A stretch of 64,000 nucleotides of DNA from Sphingobacteriales bacterium (GCA_016219985.1 JACRJO010000029.1:62001-126000); one strand, 5' to 3'. Counted from the stretch's first letter, positions 41,944 through 51,340 are shown. The notes: generated from the letters alone by a model not told the origin. Program-made: numbers and translations.

Positions 41944-44076
41944 TCAGCTCAGTTCCAGTACCACGGAAATGCCTTTTGACAGTTCGGTTCCCGGTGCGAC
42001 GGACTGGGCCGCTATTTTTCCCTTACCCGTCACCGTTACTTTCACTCCCATGTTCTCCAGCAGGTACAACGCGTCTTTTAATCCCATTCCCCGCACATTC
42101 GGCATCACCTTCTTCCGTATCGTATTCGCCTTTACCACCGGCTGGTAATTGGAAGCATAGACCATGGCCCAGTTATTCTCGAGGGTGGAATCCGCGTACT
42201 TCACTTTTAAGGTGTTGTACACATTTTTTATATCCGGGGAATAACCGGCATAGAAATAAGCAGCGCTGTCCCTCTTTGCAGCAAACAGCGAAGGATCTTT
42301 CTTGTCCACGTACATCGCGTATAACTTGGTGGCGATTTCCCGGAATACGGGAGCGGCCACCGTTCCCCCGTAATGGGAAGCGGCATGGGCCTTCGTCCGG
42401 ATAACCACGACACAGGTGTACTGCGGTTTATCGGCGGGGAAATAACCCACAAAACTGGCCTGGTACACCCCATGGTCATATTTGATCGGGCCGTCCGATA
42501 CATGGGCCGTACCGGTCTTACCCGCCACGGGAAAAGGCATCCCGGCTAACACTCTTCTTGCAGTTCCCTCGGTCACCACCATTTCCATGGACTCACGGGC
42601 CACTTTGATCACCCCCGGTTTGCAGATATTCTCACTGAGCACCGTGGGTTGAAATTCTTTATACAGCACGCCGTTATTCTGGATACTGTTCACGAGGTAA
42701 GGCTTCATCATCCGCCCGTTATTGGCAATGGAATTATACAGCATCAGGGTATGCAGGGGGCTTACCTGGATACCATAGCCGAAACTCATCCAGAGCATAT
42801 TGCCTTCGGCGCTTCCCTTCTGATCCAGCGGGGCCATCGTGGGTTTGGGCACATTGGCCAGGTCAACCGGGACTCTTACATCGAGATGAAAGCGATGGAT
42901 AAACTCTTTCAGTTCTGCGGGCTTTTGCGCAAAGGCTTTATAGGCCAGTTTGCTCATCCCGATATTGGAACTATGGGCAAAACATTCTTTTACGGTAAGC
43001 ACCGGCTTCGGTTGTCTTTCCGCATCGGAAACCATTTTATTGCCCACCTGCATGCGGCCGGCTGTTCCCACTTCCACTTTATCATCAGGTGCGCTGCTTC
43101 CTTTTTCCAGTACCGATAATAAGGTCACTAATTTGATCGTGGAGCCGGGCTCCGTGGTACGCAGGGCATAATTATCATCTTCCCAGTAACTGCCATCGGG
43201 GCGGCGGCCGAGGTTGGCCATGGCCTTGATCTTACCGGTGGCGGTTTCCATCACGATGGCGGTTCCATAAGGACCTTCGCATTGCTGCATCATCCGGAGG
43301 AGCGCTGTTTCGGTGATATCCTGCATCTGTACATCAAGCGTGGTATAGATATCCTTGCCGTTTTCCGGATCAGTCTCGGATCCTTCGATCGGGATGGCCG
43401 TGCCTCCCGCGATATAGCGCACCAGTTTCTGCCCGCTCTTGCCGCTCAGCACGCTGTCATAACTTCTTTCGAGTCCCACATTCTGTTTACGGACTCTGCC
43501 ATCACTGGCCATATGTTCCCGGGAGAGCCCGATGGTCCGGCTGGCGAGGAGGCCGAAGGGAGGCAGGCGCTTGCTGTTGGTCTCCACGATGATGCCGCTT
43601 TTGTTGCGCCCCAGGCGGGCCAGTGGAAATTCGCGGAAAACCTTGTATTGTTCAAAGCTCAGTTTCTTCTTCAGGGAATAGTAGCGGGCATTCTTTTTAA
43701 AAGCCGCTTTCAGTTCGCTTTTATATTCAGCGGTTGACTGGTCGCCGAAATAAGCAGCGAGGGACATGGAGAAGGAATCGATGTTTTCATAAAAACGTTT
43801 TCCCTTCTTTTCCCGGAGTCCGTCCGCGTTAAAGTCGATGTAGATATCAAATGTGGGGATGGAAGCGCTGAGCATCTGCCCGTCTTCGCTGTAGATGGTA
43901 CCCCTTTGTGCATCCAGTTCGATGAAACGCTGGTGCAGGCTGTCACTCATACTGCGCCAGTGATCGCCTTCCACCCGCTGGATATAAAAGGCCCTTCCGA
44001 GTACCAGTAAACTCAGCACCACGATGCCAAGAAAACTGAGATATACTCTCCAAAGTATGTCGCGTTTTACTTCCAA
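41944..44076 (-). CDS. ftsI: Penicillin-binding protein / FtsI with C-terminal PASTA domain
   Basis: Transpeptidase motifs EPGSTIKL, HSSNIG, AGKTGTA; C-terminal PNVRGMGLKDALYLLENMGVKV PASTA. Confidence 0.94.
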   Translation of the reverse strand: MEVKRDILWRVYLSFLGIVVLSLLVLGRAFYIQRVEGDHWRSMSDSLHQRFIELDAQRGTIYSEDGQMLSASIPTFDIYIDFNADGLREKKGKRFYENIDSFSMSLAAYFGDQSTAEYKSELKAAFKKNARYYSLKKKLSFEQYKVFREFPLARLGRNKSGIIVETNSKRLPPFGLLASRTIGLSREHMASDGRVRKQNVGLERSYDSVLSGKSGQKLVRYIAGGTAIPIEGSETDPENGKDIYTTLDVQMQDITETALLRMMQQCEGPYGTAIVMETATGKIKAMANLGRRPDGSYWEDDNYALRTTEPGSTIKLVTLLSVLEKGSSAPDDKVEVGTAGRMQVGNKMVSDAERQPKPVLTVKECFAHSSNIGMSKLAYKAFAQKPAELKEFIHRFHLDVRVPVDLANVPKPTMAPLDQKGSAEGNMLWMSFGYGIQVSPLHTLMLYNSIANNGRMMKPYLVNSIQNNGVLYKEFQPTVLSENICKPGVIKVARESMEMVVTEGTARRVLAGMPFPVAGKTGTAHVSDGPIKYDHGVYQASFVGYFPADKPQYTCVVVIRTKAHAASHYGGTVAAPVFREIATKLYAMYVDKKDPSLFAAKRDSAAYFYAGYSPDIKNVYNTLKVKYADSTLENNWAMVYASNYQPVVKANTIRKKVMPNVRGMGLKDALYLLENMGVKVTVTGKGKIAAQSVAPGTELSKGISVVLELS

Positions 44077-44150
44077 TGCCGCTTTGCTTGTGTCCGTTGT
44101 TAGTTGTTCTGTTATATGCTGCTTTCGCAGACCGTCCGTTGTTCTTCTTC

Positions 44151-44549
44151 TTACTTAAGCAAACTGCTGTCTCTCAATACCACCGGTGATTCCGTCAGTT
44201 CCTTCAGCCCCAGGGGTTCCACCGCTTTGATCAGTTCACTTTGTTTGCTGCGGGAGATCAGCTCCCCCTTTACCGCCGTGTACTCATACTGCAATTCCTT
44301 CACTTCTTTTTCAGTGCGGTTGATATTGCGTATCGTCTTATCGGCCAGGTGCCCGTTGTAGATATACAATACCGCCAGCAATGCCAGGAACAAAAAGAAA
44401 GGCACCTGCTTCACGATGGACTGATAATTCAGCCAGCGTTTCCAGCCTGCCTGGTCGGCCTGCCTCGCCTCAGGGCGGGCAGACCGGCTGTTCAGCCCGG
44501 TGGACTGTTCAGCTTTCAGGTCTCTTTCTTTTTTTTCTTGTTCCGGCAT
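44151..44549 (-). CDS. ftsL: FtsL-like cell division protein
   Basis: Small single-TM protein with coiled coil (NRTEKEVKELQYEYTAVKGELISRSKQSELIKAV) between rsmH and ftsI. Confidence 0.8.
   Translation of the reverse strand: MPEQEKKERDLKAEQSTGLNSRSARPEARQADQAGWKRWLNYQSIVKQVPFFLFLALLAVLYIYNGHLADKTIRNINRTEKEVKELQYEYTAVKGELISRSKQSELIKAVEPLGLKELTESPVVLRDSSLLK
44459..44482. repeat. Palindromic repeat-like insert inside ftsL
   Basis: cctgcctcgcctcagggcgggcag resembles intergenic elements at 51133-51174; encodes ARPEARQA in FtsL. Confidence 0.5.
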
Positions 44550-44697
44550 ACATGCGTTTTTCGCCTGTTAGTTTTTTGTCCGCACGGGATTCCCGGTGGG
44601 ACTGGTTTTTCATCACCCTTTGTTACAAGGGTTGATTTCAAAGGATATAGACTTTCCAGATTTTTATACCCTTATATATGGAGTAACGATTCCCTGT

Positions 44698-45657
44698 TTA
44701 TTCCTTCCCGATCTTCTCTGCCACCCGCAGCTTGGCGCTTCTCGAACGGGGGTTTCTTTTCATTTCTTCCGCGGTGGGCCCGATGGGCTTTTTCGTGATC
44801 AGTTTCAGTTCGCTGAGAGACGGGGTATTGATAAAGGGATTCTCTTCCGGTTCATCAAATGAACCGCGGCGGAAAAAATTCTTGACCAATCTGTCCTCGA
44901 GAGAATGAAACGTGATGATGGCGACCCGGCCTCCGGGTTTTAACAGGTTGGGGACTTGCTGCAGCATTTCTTTTAATGCACCTAATTCATCATTAACCTC
45001 TATCCTCAGCGCCTGGAAAACCTGGGCAAAGTACTTGTTGGGATTTCCTTTTACTATATCCCGGACCGCATTCTTAAATCCGTCAATCGTCTTCAGGGAA
45101 GCCGTATTCCTGACCTGTACAATTTTACGGGCCAGGGTTTTGGCATTGGTAACCTCGCCATACTGTTCAAACAGTTTGTGCAACCGTTGTTCCGTATAGG
45201 TGCTGACCACTTCGTAAGCGGTCAGCGCCTGGCGCTGGTCCATCCGCATGTCGAGGGCGGCGTTAAAGCGGGTGGAGAACCCTCTTTCCGCCTCATCAAA
45301 CTGGTGACTGCTGACGCCCAGGTCGGCCATGATACCATCCACTGCTGTGACCTGTTCTAACCGGAGGAAACGCTGCAGGTGACGAAAATTGTGTGAAACA
45401 AAAACTAATCTTTCGTCATCAGGTAAGTTTTTCCTTGCATCCGCATCCTGGTCAAATACGACCAGTTTACCCGCGGAGCCCAGCCGGCTGAGGAGGGCTT
45501 TTGAATGACCGCCTCCGCCAAATGTGCAATCCACGTAGATGCCACCCGGTTGAATGTTCAGAGCCTCCAGGGTTTCGCTCAGCAATACCGGAACATGATA
45601 GTCCTGCGGGTCAGCGGGTAAGCCGGAAGCACCTTTATCTTGTTTAGGCTTTTCCAT
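44698..45657 (-). CDS. rsmH: 16S rRNA (cytosine1402-N4)-methyltransferase
   Basis: HVPVLLSETLEALN, YVDCTFGGGGHSKALL, IMADLGVSSHQFD. Confidence 0.97.
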   Translation of the reverse strand: MEKPKQDKGASGLPADPQDYHVPVLLSETLEALNIQPGGIYVDCTFGGGGHSKALLSRLGSAGKLVVFDQDADARKNLPDDERLVFVSHNFRHLQRFLRLEQVTAVDGIMADLGVSSHQFDEAERGFSTRFNAALDMRMDQRQALTAYEVVSTYTEQRLHKLFEQYGEVTNAKTLARKIVQVRNTASLKTIDGFKNAVRDIVKGNPNKYFAQVFQALRIEVNDELGALKEMLQQVPNLLKPGGRVAIITFHSLEDRLVKNFFRRGSFDEPEENPFINTPSLSELKLITKKPIGPTAEEMKRNPRSRSAKLRVAEKIGKE

Positions 45658-45668
45658 ACTGAACCGCT

Positions 45669-46136
45669 TTAACTTTTCGGCTTATCCGATCCGCTACCCA
45701 GCACCTGGTCTCCCAAATCACTGAATGTGTCCGAAGAAAGTGAATCAAAGATCTCTTTGTACTTATTACTATCCCAGATTTCCAACTTGTCGCCTGTTGC
45801 CATCAGCACGATGTCTTTCTGCAGCCCGGCATAAGCCTTCAGGTTGGGCGGCAACAGGATTCTTCCGGCGCTGTCCGGTTCCACGAATGTGGCGCCGTTC
45901 AGGAATGCCCGCCTGAACTCCCGTTGTTTGGGGTCAAACTCATTCAGGCCGGTGATCTTTTCAAAGAGAGGCTCCCAGGTCCGCATGGGGTAGAGAGCCA
46001 GGCATTTTTCAAAGCCCCTGTTGATAACGAAACGGGTGGTTTCTTCTTCCGGCAATTGCTTTTTGAACCCCGCCGGGAGGAGGAAACGCCCCTTGGCGTC
46101 CATCGTAGCCTCGAATTCTCCGAGAAAGCCTATCAT
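45669..46136 (-). CDS. mraZ: Transcriptional regulator MraZ
   Basis: GEFEATMDAKGRFLLPAGF and second DSAGRILLPPNL AbrB-like half. Confidence 0.96.
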   Translation of the reverse strand: MIGFLGEFEATMDAKGRFLLPAGFKKQLPEEETTRFVINRGFEKCLALYPMRTWEPLFEKITGLNEFDPKQREFRRAFLNGATFVEPDSAGRILLPPNLKAYAGLQKDIVLMATGDKLEIWDSNKYKEIFDSLSSDTFSDLGDQVLGSGSDKPKS

Positions 46137-46345
46137 TATCAGGGGATTGAGTCAAATTTGAATTAATTGACACAAAATAACACTTTTTCCCACTTATCAA
46201 CCAAATTTTTCCGTTTTTCTTTTTTCCACAACATGTTTTCGCTTGAAACACAGTACAGTAAAGGGTTTCAGGCGATGGGAGGCTCTTTGTGGGAAAAAAG
46301 GGGTGAATGGAGTGTGAATTGCGGTGGATAAGATGTGGATTAGTG

Positions 46346-46383
46346 GCTGCGAGGCTTGAGCTGCGAGCTACGAGCCGCGAGCC
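46346..46383. repeat. Heptanucleotide array copy (degenerate)
   Basis: ggctgcgaggcttgagctgcgagctacgagccgcgag. Confidence 0.65.
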
Positions 46384-46533
46384 GTGTGTTCGAAGTTCGA
46401 GGTTCGAGGTTCTAAGTTTCGTGTTATGCGAAAACACTTATTAAATCGGAACAGTTTCACTGCAGAAGAAATGAGGAACTTCCGGTTGTGCATTCACTTC
46501 ACTCATTGCATCTGCATTTAAACACCAAAAAAA

Positions 46534-47043
46534 ATGAAATACATTCCTGCATTTATTCTTGCATTCGTAATTATTCCGGTTTGCTATTCACAGGAACTGC
46601 AGGGTGATTGGACGAATAAATTGAACAATGGGATTTGCAACGAAAACGGATTCAGCCGGTATAAATGGGAAATCAGGATTTCAAATGACAGCTTCCATTA
46701 CAGTAACTACAGCATTAAGGTTAATAGTTGCCCGGAAGAGCTTAAAGGAATCTACACCCGGGGAATATTCCATCCGGGCTTATTGTATGGAGATACCAGC
46801 TGTATGCTCATTACAAACCAGCATTATTCTTTTGCCATCGGGGCAACAGTAGCGGCAGCAAAAATGGACAGCTCCGGCAAAAAAAGGAGCTATAAAATCT
46901 GGGTATTCCGGGGGCGCATTGCCAATCCTTTTGAATATGAACTGATTCTTGAGAACCGGCAGGCTGGGCTGGAAACAAATCAGAAAGAGTTTATAGAAAA
47001 AGCCATCCTTGTTTGTATCCGTTTTATAACGATTATCATTTAG
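46534..47043 (+). CDS. Hypothetical secreted protein
   Basis: Signal peptide-like N-terminus MKYIPAFILAFVIIPVCYSQELQGDW. Confidence 0.65.
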   Translation: MKYIPAFILAFVIIPVCYSQELQGDWTNKLNNGICNENGFSRYKWEIRISNDSFHYSNYSIKVNSCPEELKGIYTRGIFHPGLLYGDTSCMLITNQHYSFAIGATVAAAKMDSSGKKRSYKIWVFRGRIANPFEYELILENRQAGLETNQKEFIEKAILVCIRFITIII

Positions 47044-47091
47044 CAGCAGAACAGTATCTTTGTCATTCAATCTACAACAGTCAGTTGTAAC

Positions 47092-48420
47092 ATGAAAGAT
47101 CCGAGAACATTAAACATACTTGACTATACCTATACCCTTCCGGAAGAACGTATTGCTGCTTTCCCGCTTGCTGAACGGGATGCGTCGAAACTGCTGATCT
47201 ATGATAAGGGAAGGATAACAGAAGATACCTACCGGAACATCGCCCAGCATATTCCCAATGACAGTTTACTTGTTTTCAACAATACCAAAGTGGTGGAGGC
47301 GCGTTTGCTTTTTCAAAAACCCACCGGGGGGCAGGTCGAGATCTTCTGCCTGGAGCCGCATGAGCAATACACGGATATAACAAGTGCCATGCTGCAGACC
47401 GGGAAAGTGTACTGGCATTGCCTGGTGGGGGGCGCTTCAAAATGGAAACCGGGGCAACTATTAGAGAAGCATATTCAGTCCGGAAAGGAAGAGATCCTGC
47501 TCCGGGCTTCGTATATCGAAAAGCGCAGGGAGAGTTTTATCATTGAACTGAGCTGGACACCCGCCTCCTTATCCTTTGCGGAACTGCTGCACAAAGCCGG
47601 CGCCATTCCCCTTCCCCCCTATATAAAACGCAAGGCGGAGCAATCGGACAGCGAACGCTACCAGACCGTTTATGCCCGGCAGGATGGTTCCGTGGCCGCT
47701 CCTACTGCCGGTCTGCATTTTACCGATTCGGTATTTCAGTCTTTTGCTGAAAAAAATATTGCCACGGAATTTCTTACCCTGCATGTGGGCGCCGGTACAT
47801 TCAAACCGGTAAAGGCCGAGCGGATGGAAGGGCACGAAATGCATGCGGAATGGATGGACGTATCTGCCGCTGCCATTAAAAACCTGCTGGCAAACCTGGA
47901 CGGGAGGATTGTCGCGGTCGGGACCACTTCGCTACGGACGATTGAGAGTTTGTATTGGATGGGGAGGAAAGCGGCGAGCCATGAGCCCACCTTCGCTAAC
48001 GCTATGGCGGGCAAGTTGCGAGCTGCGAGCAGGGAACCACAAAGGGATATTCTTGAAATTAATCAATGGGAGGTTTATGAACTGGCGAATAGTGATATAC
48101 CGGCCAGGGAAGCGCTGGAAGCCTTGTTGCGATGGATGGAGGAGCGGAAACTGGACAGGCTGCTGACCCGGACCCAAATACTGATTGCACCGGGTTACCG
48201 CTTCCGGATCGTAAAGGGACTGATAACCAATTTCCACCAGCCCCAGTCCACCCTGCTCCTGCTGGTGGCCGCCCTGATCGGGGATGATTGGCGAAAGGTT
48301 TATGCTTACGCCCTGGAAAATGGGTTCCGGTTTTTGAGTTATGGGGATGGGGGGCTGTTGTGGGGGAATAACATATACACTGCAGACAAAAAACATATTA
48401 CGTCTGGCCCAGCTGCATAA
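47092..48420 (+). CDS. queA: tRNA preQ1(34) S-adenosylmethionine ribosyltransferase-isomerase
   Basis: YTLPEERIAAFPLAERDASKLL, VFNNTKVVEARL, VAAPTAGLHFT, LHVGAGTFKPV, YALENGFRFLSYGD. Confidence 0.95.
   Translation: MKDPRTLNILDYTYTLPEERIAAFPLAERDASKLLIYDKGRITEDTYRNIAQHIPNDSLLVFNNTKVVEARLLFQKPTGGQVEIFCLEPHEQYTDITSAMLQTGKVYWHCLVGGASKWKPGQLLEKHIQSGKEEILLRASYIEKRRESFIIELSWTPASLSFAELLHKAGAIPLPPYIKRKAEQSDSERYQTVYARQDGSVAAPTAGLHFTDSVFQSFAEKNIATEFLTLHVGAGTFKPVKAERMEGHEMHAEWMDVSAAAIKNLLANLDGRIVAVGTTSLRTIESLYWMGRKAASHEPTFANAMAGKLRAASREPQRDILEINQWEVYELANSDIPAREALEALLRWMEERKLDRLLTRTQILIAPGYRFRIVKGLITNFHQPQSTLLLLVAALIGDDWRKVYAYALENGFRFLSYGDGGLLWGNNIYTADKKHITSGPAA
47983..48030. repeat. Dispersed hairpin plus heptad repeat inserted within queA
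   Basis: TGAGCCCACCTTCGCTAACGCTATGGCGGGCAAG is 33/34 identical to reverse complement of 57247-57280; flanked by gcgagcc / gcgagctgcgagc heptads. Confidence 0.85.
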
Positions 48421-48554
48421 AACCTTTTGTGGGAAGCTATTTTTCCGTCTACTAAAGTGGCTGAAATGCTATACTTCGGAAAAACTTTCGACACATATAT
48501 TGGGCCTTATCGTTCTTGTGTCAAATTAAATTTTTCAGTAAAAAAATATTCCAT

Positions 48555-48839
48555 TTATTTACGCTTCTTCAAAATGATTATGGTCGCTTCAATTACGCCT
48601 GCGTAAAAAAGAGTATTTAGTAAAAGTCCAAAGAAAAAAGAACTACCACTCATATATTTCCAAAACAAAACATGTGTCGGAAAGCGAAATATATAAAAAG
48701 TGTTGGCCATGAAGTTTAGAAAAAAGTTGTCATAGAGTGTACCCTCGTCTTTACCAAATGCAGTCAAAAATGAAAGAAGGGTAAGTCCCCCAATGAATAT
48801 TGTCAAAATAAAAAACCTTAATGGATTAAATCCTTTCAT
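48555..48839 (-). CDS. Small hypothetical membrane protein
   Basis: 94 aa with hydrophobic segments; AT-rich accessory region. Confidence 0.6.
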   Translation of the reverse strand: MKGFNPLRFFILTIFIGGLTLLSFLTAFGKDEGTLYDNFFLNFMANTFYIFRFPTHVLFWKYMSGSSFFFGLLLNTLFYAGVIEATIIILKKRK

Positions 48840-48890
48840 TAAATGTATATTATCCTTATATGAATTTTAGGTACGTATCAAATTAGAATG

Positions 48891-48987
48891 GCTACCAACG
48901 GTTCAGGGAATGCCGAAGGCAGGGAATTCATTGATTATCTGAAGATTACAACGTCCAGCCCCAATAACGCCAAACCCCATGCTAGCA
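48891..48987. repeat. attC-like imperfect palindrome, copy E3 (degenerate)
   Basis: GCTACCAACGGTTCAGGG ... AACCCCATGCTAGCAG, just downstream of the minus-strand stop at 48996; contains ACGTCCAGCCCC as in P1/P2. Confidence 0.5.
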
Positions 48988-48995
48988 GTATACCC

Positions 48996-49406
48996 TTATC
49001 CACCGTGCCGCCAACAATATCCGTTGCAACTTGTAGTCATATTCCTACACCGTCCTCCTTTCTTTGTTGAGCCATAACATTGTCTTGATGAACAACCGCT
49101 TGAATTGCTACTTGATGAATAAGACCTTGTCTTTTTACTTGTTGTGATTGGTGTGGAGTAAGAGTTTGTTGAAACTGTTTCTGTTGCCTGTGAATTTTTA
49201 TTCTTTTTGTTTTTCTTTTTCTTCTTTGTTGTAGCGGTCGGCTTATTATTTAATGTTGAATCTTTTAAAGTTGCAACTGTGTCAATGAAATTAGTAGGCG
49301 TATATGTGTTTGAACTTTCCTTTTTGTTTGTACATAGCTTAATGCCAAGTCCAAGCACAATAACAACAATAATGAGTTGTAAGCCTCCGCTATTTTTATT
49401 TCTCAT
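48996..49406 (-). CDS. Small membrane/secreted protein with C-terminal Cys/His motif (CYGSTKKGGRCRN...CNGYCWRHGG)
   Basis: Start ATG overlaps 3' end of channel gene; AAGGAGG Shine-Dalgarno-like sequence just upstream. Confidence 0.7.
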   Translation of the reverse strand: MRNKNSGGLQLIIVVIVLGLGIKLCTNKKESSNTYTPTNFIDTVATLKDSTLNNKPTATTKKKKKNKKNKNSQATETVSTNSYSTPITTSKKTRSYSSSSNSSGCSSRQCYGSTKKGGRCRNMTTSCNGYCWRHGG

Positions 49407-50073
49407 TGTCGTCCTCCTTTTTTGTTTCACCAACAAACCAAGATGCTAAGTAAGCGGTAAATGTTCCAAATAAACCAACACCAACCGTCATTAACAATGC
49501 AGCAATAATTCTGCCCTCGGTCGTTACAGGGAATTTGTCGCCATAGCCGACTGTTGTAATAGTTACATAAGCCCACCAAATTGCGTCCTCTGCTGTTTTA
49601 ATGTTGCTGTTAGGGTCGTCCTCTACTTGTAAGATCGCTATGGAAGAAAATATAACCATTAAAACAGCAATGATAGCTGCTGCCGTCAAAGCACCTTGTG
49701 TCCTACGCTTAAATATATGATGAACTAAATGTTTTGTTGAACGGAAGGCTCTTAAAATTCTCAATAATCTTATAAGCCTTAACATTCTGCCTGCTCTCAT
49801 AAAGTCAAGGGTCGGAATGCTTGAGATTAAATCTATCCAGCCCCATCGCATAAACTTCAACTTGTTGCCTGCACTGTAAAACCGAATTCCAAAGTCTAAT
49901 AAAAAAACTAAACAGATAACATTGTCTGCTATATTTAATATTCTTGAAACTTCTGGCGGCAATTTAAAAAAAGTGTCCACCAATAAAGCTGCAAGAACAT
50001 AAATTGAAAGTAGAAGTATGAGAAGGTTTAAGAAACCAAGTTTTTCTGTTTCGTTATTTTTCGCTTCTGTCAT
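49396..50073 (-). CDS. Voltage-gated-like potassium/ion channel
   Basis: S4-like segment RAGRMLRLIRLLRILRAFRSTKHL, selectivity filter TITTVGYGDKFP. Confidence 0.92.
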   Translation of the reverse strand: MTEAKNNETEKLGFLNLLILLLSIYVLAALLVDTFFKLPPEVSRILNIADNVICLVFLLDFGIRFYSAGNKLKFMRWGWIDLISSIPTLDFMRAGRMLRLIRLLRILRAFRSTKHLVHHIFKRRTQGALTAAAIIAVLMVIFSSIAILQVEDDPNSNIKTAEDAIWWAYVTITTVGYGDKFPVTTEGRIIAALLMTVGVGLFGTFTAYLASWFVGETKKEDDNEK

Positions 50074-50102
50074 TAGTTAGGGAATGTCACTTTAGGGTTG
50101 CT

Positions 50103-50298
50103 GCTAACGTCCAGGGCTTTCTGCTGTGCTGATATTCCGTGATTCGTCAGCCCCAAACCGCTGCTGAGTAAAGTTAATGCAGTTGATGTTATGTTCTGTA
50201 GATCAGCTTTATTCGTTCAGCCCGGACTACAGATGATAAGCGAACGGGACGATCAGTACATATTCATCAGCCAGCATAGCAGAAAACTCCATGTTAGC
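50103..50298. repeat. attC-like imperfect palindrome, copy P1
   Basis: GCTAACGTCCAGGGCTTTCTGCTGTGCTG (50103-50131) versus CAGCATAGCAGAAAACTCCATGTTAGC (50272-50298); abuts stop codon of 50307..50861. Confidence 0.7.
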
Positions 50299-50306
50299 GG
50301 CAGTGT

Positions 50307-50861
50307 TTAGCTAGATATTTTGGTGTACTTAATTTTGTAATTCTGTTCAAATCCATCTAACAATTCATTGTTTTTAACTTCGACTGAGTTAAACACTTTT
50401 CGTTCATCACCCGGCCGAACAGCAGTCTTGTAGAAGGTTATTTTGTTTGACTTTGGATCAAAGTTGAAGTCTGTCAAATTAAATACGTGTTCACCATTGA
50501 TGACATAGTTACCATTTTCATTTAGAGTAAAGATTTCATGATCTCCATCTGTTCCCCAATCATTTCTCCACGTTCCTGTTAATTCTCTCAATGTTAGACT
50601 TTTTTTTGTATACCTCCTCTTTATTCTGAGAAAATAGAACCCCGAGATTGTGAGAATAACGATAAACAGGTATAACGGTATTTTAACTTCGTAAACTAAA
50701 ACGGAAATTATTTTGTCAACAACAGGCCCAGCACTTTTAAAGTCAATTTTATTAAATGGTATTAGTGGTAAAATGGCAACAATTAGTCCCAACAATGTCA
50801 ATAACCCTTGGTTTGCATTGCACCAATCTTTTAGTTTTTTATAGCTGTTTTTGATTCCCAT
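50307..50861 (-). CDS. Hypothetical membrane protein with C-terminal lipocalin-like/beta domain
   Basis: Two TM segments then ELTGTWRNDWGTDGDHEIFTLNENGNYVI. Confidence 0.7.
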   Translation of the reverse strand: MGIKNSYKKLKDWCNANQGLLTLLGLIVAILPLIPFNKIDFKSAGPVVDKIISVLVYEVKIPLYLFIVILTISGFYFLRIKRRYTKKSLTLRELTGTWRNDWGTDGDHEIFTLNENGNYVINGEHVFNLTDFNFDPKSNKITFYKTAVRPGDERKVFNSVEVKNNELLDGFEQNYKIKYTKISS

Positions 50862-51097
50862 TCTTTTACCGTATCAAGTGGAGATGGACGTTAACATTGC
50901 CGCCAACACATTATTTTATATTCACCAATAAATTTGTATATCCCCATCACTTTATATAAGAGCCATTTACTGATATACTTTCCTTATTACTACACCAATA
51001 CAAATCACCGGTTCACGAATTTACCCACTTACACCCAACCCCGCAATACCCTTTTTGGGTTAGTCGGGACCGTAATGCCTTTTGGGTTAGTTGTCAG

Positions 51098-51118
51098 CCT
51101 GCCTGTCCGGTAGGCAGG
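51098..51118. repeat. 21-bp palindromic element CCTGCCTGTCCGGTAGGCAGG, absent from DR2
   Basis: Identical 21-mer at 59904-59924; inserted relative to DR2. Confidence 0.85.
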
Positions 51119-51132
51119 ATGTCGGTTGTCAG

Positions 51133-51174
51133 CCTGCCTGCCCGGCCCGCTTCGCCGCGAGGCGAGTAGGCAGG
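51133..51174. repeat. 42-bp palindromic element, absent from DR2
   Basis: cctgcctgcccggcccgcttcgccgcgaggcgagtaggcagg between sequences contiguous in DR2. Confidence 0.85.
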
Positions 51175-51340
51175 TTGTCAGGAGTCAGTAGTGGTGAGAT
51201 GGGCCTGTTTGTAAAGAGGGTGCCCCTGGGCCCGGGTAGTGGAGCCCAAGGAGGGATGGAGATTTTCCTTTGGCGCAGCTCCCCTAAACTATGAGGATGC
51301 TTATATAAAATGGGAATTTATCTTGCTGAAAATCAAACTA

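Noticed and set aside
29028-46136. Absence of murF and ddl from the dcw cluster as a novel loss
   Set aside because: Bacteroidota dcw clusters commonly lack murF/ddl in this position; genes may be elsewhere in the genome.
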